A DNA stretch of 64,000 bases from Rosa chinensis (Eukaryota > Streptophyta > Magnoliopsida > Rosales > Rosaceae), in contig NC_037092.1 in the NCBI RefSeq assembly GCF_002994745.2, forward strand, positions 11,799,001 to 11,863,000, in the 5' to 3' direction. Each line of letters opens with the position of its first letter. Positions within the stretch are counted from its first letter, which is position 1. Shown here one piece after another: positions 56,094-64,000 of this stretch. Below the pieces are notes generated by a model. It ran no database searches, had not been told where the DNA came from, and saw only the letters and a program-made list of their open reading frames with translations. Both the position numbers and the translations under genes were made by a program.

Positions 56094-58502
56094 GAAACCA
56101 GCAACCAAAACAGAGCATTCCTTCTCCAAGCTGGTTCTCGCTCCACAGGACATCAATTGACCCCAGACCACCTCCCACCCCTTCGCCTCTTCCATGCGCA
56201 GCTTCCGGTGGTAGCCTTTCGCCGGCTCTTGAACCGTATACGGCGGTGGAACACGAGGCCGGTTTGAGCTCGTTTTGGTTCCAAGCTTGATATCTCAAGC
56301 TACCGGCCATCAATCCTCACCAAACTTCATCCTCGAGCTCACCTCAACCTCCTGAAGCTCCCAGAAGCAACCTTGCATGGCGGAGTGGTCTGTGGCGGCG
56401 GCTGCAAGTCAACCCCGACTTAGATCGAACGAAACTTTCAATCCTGATATCCCGAGCTGTAGAGCTTCGTTTTGAGTGATTCTTAAATTGGGGAGATTGC
56501 CTTGAGTTGCTGAACAAATCGCCAGAAGGGATCGAAGCGATTCGTGGAAGTTTTTACGTCGAACTCAAGCTCGCCGGATTCTGGAAAAATTCCAGCCACC
56601 TCGACTGTTCTAGGTAATTTCGACCCCTTCCAGTCATTTCCAGCTTACATGCTAGTCAGGAAAGTTGTTAAGCTTGATGAGATGAAGAGGAGCAGCCCGG
56701 CCCCAACACCATTGGCGGTGGTCGGCGGCGGCTCTGCCACTAACTCCGGCGGCCATTTCCGGCTACCTCCGGGGACCTTAAGGGCAGTTTCTGCCAATTT
56801 TTATGTTCTACATGTTAAGACGATCATTTCGATATATTATACGAAATTTTTGGATATCGTATGATTAAGTTATGAATTTTTTACGTTTTGATCGATTTCG
56901 ATAGTTCGATTTATGATCTGTGAAGATCTGACCGTCCGATGGACTTGTAGTTTTGATATGTTGATCGTATGACTGTCCCAGCGACTTTGTGTGGTCATGG
57001 ATGAAGATCCGACCGTTGGATCTTCGTATAATTGTGAAATAGTGATTTAGAAGGCTATTCGTGAGAATCCGACCGTCAGATTTTCATATAAATTTGTGGA
57101 GATGTTAGTAAGGGCGATTCAGGAAGATCCGACAGTTGGATCTTCGTGATAATTTAGAAGGATGATCCTAAGGGTCAACCGTTGGATCATCGTTTAAATT
57201 CGATCTGACCGTTGGATCGTCGTTTAATTATGTTTATGAGTTGTTGGCTAAGTTAAGATCGTATTGGATTAGGTGATTGACGGATTGATTTGGCGGACGA
57301 TTGTGAATCGTATCTTGAGCTGTTAAGTAGACGCAGCGGGATTTTAGAGGTGAGTAAACCTCACATGGTTCATATTACGAACCGAGTACATTTAATTACT
57401 TTATTTTGTCGTAATTGTGTGAAAATATTTATGGAATAAACATTTGTTTTAAATCATATGGACTTGATCAACTACAGTCCATAAATAAGTAAAATAATTT
57501 TAACTATACAAATGAATTTCACGATTTTTATGCTTGAACTATAGTTGGTATTAGTAATTATCCCTGAGTGGATAATTACGTATATATATCTATATATATA
57601 TATATATATATATATATTTACGTGATTATATATGGAATGGTGTGACATAGAGTAGTGTGGAATTGTGATGATTTTATATATAATATGGACTGAAATGTAT
57701 TGTGCCATATTTATATATGATGATTTTGGATGGATTAATTCATGTTCGAAAAATCATAGTTGACTTGATGGGTTGTATAGAGGTCAATGATGTGGGGTTC
57801 TGAAGACCAAATGGTCTAAGGTCCTTCGGTTTAACGATAAACCGGAGTGCATGTGTTTGAGGTTGAAGGAAAGATCACATGCGATGGGAATAAATGTAGG
57901 TTGTGGGAATGACCACATGCAGTGAGGGTAATTGCAGGTTGTGGGAAAGACCACATGCAAGGGGAATAATTGTAGGAAAGACCACATAGGTGATATTGAG
58001 ATTAGGGGATTGTGGGGATGTATTCCTCGTTGTTTTCTGTGAGTTGGTTTGACGTTTTCTTTGTGAATGTTGAGATTGTTGGTTGTTACTTGAGTTAAAA
58101 GTTTTGTGTTATAATAAATCAACCGTTCATTCTTGTTTACTCATACGAGCTTTGCAAAAAGCTTACCGGGTTTTGTGTTGTTGCAATTCCCGGTACACTA
58201 TTCAAACGGTGTAGCGGGTAATCCTACAGGACAGAAGAATCAGGAGGGCGATCGAGCTGTGTAGAGTAGCTGCTTGTGATACTCTGAATTTCTATTGTGA
58301 GGTTTGTTATGCTCATTTAGAGCTTTACAATTTTACTTTGTAAGAGTGAGTTGTAATAATTAACTCGAGGTTTTCGAGATTTGAAATTTGAGTGGCATGT
58401 GGTGTGGTGGTTCTGAGGAAAAAATTCAGAACGTTTATTTGTTGTAGTTGTTTAATTTATGTTTCGGATTTGAATTTGTTATTCAAAATTCGGGGCGTGA
58501 CA
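55907..58502 (+). repeat. Gypsy-G 5' LTR
   Basis: 2596 bp, TGTAATACTCGG to GGGGCGTGACA. Contains a (CA)n(CT)n microsatellite (56048-56090), an array of GATCCGACCGTTGGATC-like palindromic units (56930-57215), (TA)n at 57579-57617, and about four repeats with GACCACATGCA(GT/AG)GG (57870-57990). The sequence from 55907 is repeated from 63241. Confidence 0.9.
56930..57215. repeat. Palindrome-rich GATC(C/T)GACCGTTGGATC array in the gypsy LTR
   Basis: At least six units of the form (A)GATCYGACCGTYNGATSNTCGT, spaced roughly 40-65 bp, each partly palindromic around GATCC...GGATC. Units diverge by several bases. Confidence 0.7.
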
Positions 58503-58505
58503 GTT

Positions 58506-58517
58506 TGGTATCAGAGC
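58506..58517 (+). promoter_or_regulatory. Gypsy-G primer-binding site
   Basis: TGGTATCAGAGC, complementary to the 3' end of initiator methionine tRNA, three bases after the LTR end. This is the usual minus-strand primer site of this clade. Confidence 0.9.
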
Positions 58518-58760
58518 GTAAGGTACATATTTGGTGATGTGTCAATACTTACCGAGTGATGGCCCGTCTGCAGCGGATCCCCATCGTGTGCTCTCCAGTA
58601 TTGGCAAAGTCATTGGATATGTGTGAGTGTTAGGAGTCGTTTAGGCCGCTAAGTCGTCTTAGGAATGTGAATACTTTCCTAGTAGTATTGACTTGGTTAA
58701 TGTGGACTTGTATTGACTTATACTGTGTTGAGTGTTATACATGTATTAACCAAGCATACT

Positions 58761-59880
58761 ATGCTTCCTAGGTAATCGAAATTCCAAGGGGTGGGATTAG
58801 ATTTCGTGGTGGGGGCGGAAGAGAAGGCAGAACTGGTGGTAGGGACAGGTTCCGTCCCTTAGAGGAGCTTTATGATGATGATGTAGAATCTTATATCGGT
58901 GTACAACCTACTCCACCCATGGGTGAAGTGGCTGACCCTGGTCGTCTGTTGAGATTGGCTAGAGACATTAATCATCTGGGGGCAGTCAAGTTTCATGGAA
59001 GCATGGATTATATGGTGGCTGATCAGTGGGTCGAGGATATGGAGACTTATTTTGAGATGATGGACTGTAATGAGATCGAAAAGAGGAAGCTAGCCACTTT
59101 CATGCTAAAGAGTGAGGCTAGGGTGTGGTGGAATTATACTCAAAAGACCATTGACGTGACCACCCTGACTTGGGATGGTTTTGACGTGACCATTTCCTTC
59201 ATATTCCGAGAGAAGTACTTCCCAGCTTCAGTGAGGGAAAAATTGGAGCGGGAGTTCCTCTTACTAACACAGGGAAAGATGACGGTGACAGAATATGAAG
59301 CAGAGTTCTCCAGGCTATATCGGTTTGTGAAACCAATGGATGCTGAGGATTTGGCCAAGAAGTTTCAGCGGGGGTTGAATGCTTCCATTGAGCGTGATGT
59401 GGCCATTTTGGAATCATGAAGGAAATTCTAGCAAAAGCTCTGATCATTGAGCAGCAGAACTTGATTCATAAGGAGAAGGAAACAGCTGAGAGGGATTTCC
59501 AGGGAAAGGGAAAGACAGTGGCAGGTAGCAGTGGATCCAGAGACTTCAGGGGTGGATTCTGGAAGAGACAAAAGACTCAGTTCCACCATCAGGCCGCAGC
59601 TAGAGTAGCAGCAGCTCTTCTTCCACCTATTCGGGCTGTACCTATCAGGCAAGCTGCACCTGCAGCACCCTTGAGATGTTTTAACTGCAAGGAGTTGGGT
59701 CATACTGCCAGGTTGTGTTCTAAACCCAAGGCTGGGGAATGCTTTCGATGTGGATAGACTGGGCACCATGCCAAGGACTGTACTCGACCTCGGGGTGGAG
59801 AACGAGATAACCAGCAGAGGCACTTCCCTCCACCACCAGCTAGAGTCTTTGCAATCGGTCAGAGAGGCACTGGGGTGGAA
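58761..59880 (+). pseudogene. Gypsy-G gag
   Basis: An ATG at 58761 is followed by a stop within five codons, so the original start is broken; the similarity continues in another frame (RFRPLEELYDDD near 58850). The core retrotransposon gag domain runs 58919-59419 (VADQWVEDMETYFEMMDC, KLATFMLKSEARVWW, FREKYFPASVREKLEREF). A frameshift at about 59419 leads to the basic region and knuckle CFNCKELGHTARLC (59674-59715). A second knuckle, CFRCG..GHHAKDC, is interrupted by TAG at 59755-59757. Confidence 0.85.
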
Positions 59881-61858
59881 GGTACCTTATCTATTTATAC
59901 CTTTCTAGAGTACTATTTGATACAGGAGCCTCCCACTCTTTCATATCTAGTTCAGTGGTGGATGTGTTAGGTTTGATTGCCATGCCTCTTACTAGATCCT
60001 TATGTGTTACATCACCTCTTGGTGTATCTCTTGAGCTTGATATGTTTTGTGATGATTGCCCTATTGGGATATGTGGTAAAGAATTCTCTGCATCGTTGAT
60101 TGTGATACCAGATCACACATATGATGTGATTTTGGGTATGGATTGGTTGAGCCCGAACCATGCATTGATTGATTGCTTTAGGATGATTGTGTCCTTTCGT
60201 ATTCCGGGACAACCAGTGTTTCATTACCGTTGTCTGAGGTCCGACATCGCTATGAGGACAGGGATTTTGGCTCATATTGAGTCAGGGAGTAGTATTTCTG
60301 AGATTTCATGGATTCCTGTAGTTTCAGAGTATACTGATATGTTTAAGGAGATACCAGGGTTGCCTCTAAAAAGGGTAATGGACTTCTCTATTGATGTGAT
60401 ACCAGGTACTGTCTCGGTATCGAAAACACCCTATCGGATGGCTCCAGCTGAACTTCAGGAGTTGAAAGTTCAGATTGATGGATTACTGGCTCAAGGGTTC
60501 ATACAGGCTAGTGTATCTCCTTGGGGTGCACCAGTGCTGTTTGTGAAGAAGAAGGATAATTCACTTCAATTATGTGTGGATTATCGGCAGCTGAACAAGG
60601 TGACCATCAAGAACAGGTACCCTTTACCTAGGATCGATGACTTGTTCGACCAGCTTAGAAAGGTTACTGTGTTCTCAAAGATTGATTTGAGATCTGGATA
60701 TCACCAGTTGAGGGTGAAGGATGAGGATATCCCAAAAACAGCGTTTAGGACCAGGTATGGGCATTATGAGTTCCTTTTCTTGCCTTTTGGTTTAACTAAT
60801 GCACCTGCGGCATTCATGGACTTAATGAACCGTACGTTCAGTCCTTACTTGGATCAGTTTGTGGTGGTGTTCGTTGATGATATCTTGATTTATTCAAAGT
60901 CGTCTGACGAACATGAGAAGCATTTGCGGATTATACTGCAAACATTAAGAGAGAAGGAATTGTATGCCAAGTTCGAGAAGTGCGAGTTTTGGCAGAAGGA
61001 GGTCAAGTTTCTCGGTCATGTAGTTTCGAAGGATGGAGTTTCGGTGGATCCTTCGAAGGTTGAGGCGGTGATGAGTTGGAGTCGCCCTACCACTATTACT
61101 GAGTTTGACCTTACAGGCGTTTCATTGAGGGGTTTTCTGGTATTGCTTCGGCTTTGACCAAATTGACAAGGAAGGACACTCAGTTTGTATGGACGGATGA
61201 GTATGAGAAGGCTTTCAATGAGCTGAAGACCAGGTTGACTACAGCACCAGTGTTGACTATTCCTACTAGCGGTGGTGGTTTAGTTATCTACAGTGATGCA
61301 TCTCATCAGGGTTTGGGGTGTGTGTTGATGCAGAATGGTGGTGTTGTTGCTTATGGCTCTAGACAACTGAAGGTTCATGAGCGGAATTACCCTACTCATG
61401 ATCTAGAGCTAGCTGCAGTGGTGTTTGCCTTGAAGATTTGGAGACACTATCTGTATGGTGAGAAGTTCGAACTCTTTTCTGATCATAAGAGTCTAAAGTA
61501 TCTATTCTCCCAAAGGGAGTTGAACATGAGGCAGAGGAGATGGATGGAGCTCATCAAAGACTATGATTTCACTTTGGAGTATCATCCCGGAAAGGCCAAC
61601 GTCGTGGCAGATGCTTTGAGTAGGAAGCCCCGAGTAATCATGGCATCACTCATGGTGCAGGAGTGGCTCATGTTGGAAGCTGCATCTGAGTTTGATCTTA
61701 TGCCCACAGGAGTTGGACATGAAATGTTTCTCGGAAGTATCACCTTACAATCCACCTTGACTTCCAGGATCATTCAGGGTCAGACACTTGATGAGTTTGC
61801 TCAGGCGAGGATTGATGAGATGAATGTTGATCCGAATGTGGAAGGCCCTTCTGAGTAG
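59881..61858 (+). pseudogene. Gypsy-G protease, reverse transcriptase and RNase H
   Basis: Protease [11 protein letters not shown] near 59910. After [14 protein letters not shown] comes RT with [22 protein letters not shown] (60571 on), [12 protein letters not shown] and the catalytic [12 protein letters not shown] near 60862. A deletion/frameshift at about 61100 removes the stretch before RFIEGF. RNase H then follows: [16 protein letters not shown] near 61287, [18 protein letters not shown] and [13 protein letters not shown], ending with [13 protein letters not shown] near 61625. The frame stops at 61856-61858. Confidence 0.9.
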
Positions 61859-61879
61859 GCTATTGGGACAGATGGAGGG

Positions 61880-62904
61880 TTGAGATTTCGTGGAAGATTG
61901 TATGTCTCAAGTGTTGATAACCTCAAGAAGGAGATCATGCGGGAAGCACATAGATCTAAATACACTGTACATCCAGGGGGTACCAAAATGTATATGGATC
62001 TACGAAGGCAGTTTTGGTGGTATGGAATGAAAAGGGATGTAGCAGAACATGTGTCGAAGTGTCTTACATGTCAGCAAGTGAAGGCTGAGCATCAGAGGCC
62101 CGCGGGGATGCTGAAACCCTTGCCGATTCCTGTTTGGAAATGGGAAGAAATCTCCATGGACTTTGTGACTGGATTGCCTAGGTCCAGGCAAAGTTATGAC
62201 TCAATTTGGGTAATTGTTGACCGATTGACGAAGTCAGCACACTTTCTTCCTGTGGCAAAGACTTACTCTGGTGATGCATTGTGTAAGTTGTACCTGAATG
62301 AGATAGTGAAGCTTCATGGTGTGCCGGTCACGATTGTTTCTGATCGAGGTGCTCGTTTCACTTCGGAATTTTGGCGTAGATTCCATAAGGCATTTGGCAC
62401 ATCTTTAGCTATGAGCACTGCATTCCATCCACAGACAGATGGCAGACCGAGAGAGTGAATCAAGTAATGGAGGACATGCTTAGAGCTTGTGTACTCGACT
62501 TCAAGGGAAGTTGGGCGGATCATCTACCATTGGTAGAGTTTGCCTACAACAACAGTTATCACTCCAGTATCGGTATGGCCCTATATGAGGCTCTTTATGG
62601 TAGGCCATGTAGGATCCCTATCTGTTGGGCTAAAGCAGGGGATAAAGGGCTTTTGGGTCCTGAAATTGTACAGGAAACTACTGAGAAGGTCACTGTTATT
62701 CCGGACAAAATCCGAACAGCACAGAGTAGGCAGAAGAGTTATGCTGATTTGAAGAGAAGACCAGTTGAATTCGAAGTAGGTGGCCACGTGTTCTTGAAAG
62801 TCTCACCGAGGAAAGGTGTGGTGAGATTTGGGAAGAAGGGGAAGTTAGCACCAAGGTACGTGGGACCTTTTGAGATTCTGGAAAGGGTCGGTGATTTGGC
62901 ATAG
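61880..62904 (+). pseudogene. Gypsy-G integrase
   Basis: Zinc-binding HHCC region (HRSKYTVHPGGTKMY, CLTCQQVKAEHQ). The catalytic core has MDFVTGLPRS (first Asp) and IVSDRGARFTS (second Asp). A frameshift at about 62450 then separates FHPQTDG from the part carrying the catalytic Glu. The C-terminal GPY/F module reads APRYVGPFEILERVGDLA, with a TAG at 62902-62904. Confidence 0.9.
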
Positions 62905-63206
62905 CGGCTTGCTCTACCTGTTAGCATGTCTGGCGTACACAATGTCTTCCATGTGTCTATGCTCAGGAAGTATATAAGAGATGAGTCCCACGTGATTGAT
63001 CATGGTACGATAGAGGTTAGGGGGATGTAACCTTCGTGGTTGAACCTGTACGTATTTTGGATCGGTCTACGAAGCAGCTTCGAAGGAAGGAAGTGGAGTT
63101 GGTCAAGGTGTTGTGGAGTCACCATGATGAGAGTGATGCATCTTGGGAGTTGGAGTCAGATATGAAATCAAAGTATCCACAGTTATTCATCATTGAGCAT
63201 GCTTGA
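62905..63206 (+). pseudogene. Gypsy-G C-terminal chromodomain
   Basis: After the stop at 62902-62904 the frame continues (VSMSGVHNVFHVSMLRKYI) and, after another shift near 63025, reads EVELVKVLWSHHDESDASWE and ELESDMKSKYPQLF, the chromodomain pattern of Tekay/Del chromoviruses. Such domains are thought to steer integration to heterochromatin by binding modified histone H3. Confidence 0.8.
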
Positions 63207-63226
63207 ATTTCAGGACGAAATTCCTT

Positions 63227-63240
63227 TAAGGGGGGTAGAT
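63227..63240 (+). promoter_or_regulatory. Gypsy-G polypurine tract
   Basis: AAGGGGGGTAGAT directly before the 3' LTR. It primes plus-strand DNA synthesis. Confidence 0.85.
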
Positions 63241-63388
63241 TCTAATACCCAGTTGTTTTCTTTAATCAAAGCAAAAACTTATTATGGCATTGCTTTACTT
63301 TCCATGTTTTAAGGCTTTACCTTTCATAATTTTGTCTGCTGGAGAATGATTAAGTGAACGACCGACACCAGCAAAGGCTGACTCTCTC

Positions 63389-63430
<42 letters not shown>

Positions 63431-64000
63431 GAAACCAGCAACCAAAACAGAGCATTCCTTCTCCAAGCTGGTTCTCACTCCACAAGACATCAATTAACCC
63501 CAGACCACGTCCCACGCCTTCGTCTCTTCCTTGCTCAGCTGCCGGTGGTAGCCTTTCGCCGGCTCTTGAACCGTATACGGCGGTGGAACACGAGGCCGGT
63601 TTGAGCTCGTTTTGGTTCCAAGCTTGATATCTCAAGCTACCGGCCATCAATCCTCACCAAACTTCATCCTCGAGCTCACCTCAACCTCCTGAAGCTCCCA
63701 GAAGCAACCTTGCACGGCGGAGTGGTCTGTGGCGGCGGCTGCAAGTCAACCCCGACTTAGATCGAACGAAACTTTCAATCCGGATATCCCGAGCTGTAGA
63801 GCTTCGTTTTGAGTGATTCTTAAACTGGGGAGATCGCCTTGAGTTGCTGAACAAATCGCCAGAAGGGATCGAAGCGATTCGTGGAAGTTTTTGCGTCGAA
63901 CTCAAGCTCGCCGGATTCTGGAAAAATTCCAGCCACCTCGACTGTTCTAGGTAATTTCGACCCCTTCCAGTCATTTCCAGCTTACATGCTAGTCAGGAAA
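63241..64000 (+). repeat. Gypsy-G 3' LTR, truncated by window end
   Basis: TCTAATACCCAG (first bases changed from TG to TC) and onward, colinear with 55907-56660. Over about 560 compared bases I count roughly 14 substitutions. The CA-repeat part of the microsatellite is absent and the CT run is longer. Confidence 0.92.

Larger units (their letters stand above)
55907..64000 (+). mobile_element. Gypsy-G, Tekay/Del-like chromovirus inserted in Copia-F (3' end beyond window)
   Basis: 5' LTR 55907-58502, PBS, gag, protease, RT, RNase H, integrase, chromodomain, polypurine tract, 3' LTR from 63241. The integrase after RT order marks Ty3-gypsy; the C-terminal chromodomain and 2.6-kb LTRs fit the Tekay/Del clade. 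The insertion is in Copia-F pol after GGGAC (55902-55906), the expected 5-bp duplication; its partner is outside the window. Coding parts have at least five frame breaks, yet the LTRs differ only by about 2-3% by eye. Gag starts near 58761, and all domains lie on the plus strand. Confidence 0.92.

Noticed and set aside
56021..56313. Overlapping open frames with Leu/Ser or Arg/Glu runs in the gypsy LTR
   Set aside because: Produced by the CT microsatellite and a GC-rich LTR segment; repeated in the 3' LTR.

Overview
This window is plant nuclear DNA, almost entirely nested transposable elements. It is AT-rich, with no operons or ribosome binding sites. It holds Ty1-copia and Ty3-gypsy LTR retrotransposons, CACTA DNA transposons, and broken intron-containing pieces of plant genes: wall-associated receptor kinase (WAK-like), ATP-citrate lyase alpha chain, HSP90, an NB-LRR tail and a possible B-type cyclin start. 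It suggests a eudicot; Rosaceae is plausible but cannot be proved from the sequence. I found no gene that looks intact and expressed.

Layout. (1) 1-23784: an old antisense copia (Copia-A) cut by three insertions. These are a solo LTR (621-2204, TSD AAAGC), a 5.1-kb CACTA carrying gene fragments (CACTA-1, 4325-9434, TSD AAT), and a 12.5-kb CACTA with transposase genes (CACTA-2, 9629-22153, TSD CAA). An antisense copia LTR lies at 23542-23784. (2) 23785-33593: a sense-strand copia (Copia-B). Its 3' LTR is split by a 3.35-kb antisense gypsy-type solo LTR (29818-33170, TSD TAAAC). (3) 33594-34763: a truncated antisense WAK-like gene and flank, probably the oldest host sequence present; Copia-B's LTR ends inside this gene. 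(4) 34764-41719: antisense Copia-C, with a second antisense copia (Copia-D, 37358-40657, TSD CTTTG) inside its gag. Both lack everything between gag and reverse transcriptase. (5) 41935 onward: the left end of a third CACTA (CACTA-3). Its interior holds an ACLA pseudogene, an unidentified exon set and an HSP90 fragment. Its right end is not visible because a copia (Copia-F, from 51481) and, inside that, a Tekay/Del-like chromodomain gypsy (55907 to beyond 64000) occupy the rest.

How the parts relate. The three CACTA elements share CACTA-type termini and subterminal arrays of CAGACAAC(A/G)G and its complement CTGTTGTCTG. CACTA-2 carries the coding capacity: a TNP2-type transposase, and a Transposase_24-like protein joined to a C48/Ulp1-type protease domain. 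Both reading frames are now broken. CACTA-1 and probably CACTA-3 look like non-autonomous, gene-fragment-carrying relatives. The most interesting content is this donor plus 'Pack-CACTA' set, with one captured fragment that includes a promoter, and the layered insertions whose order can be read from exact target-site duplications.
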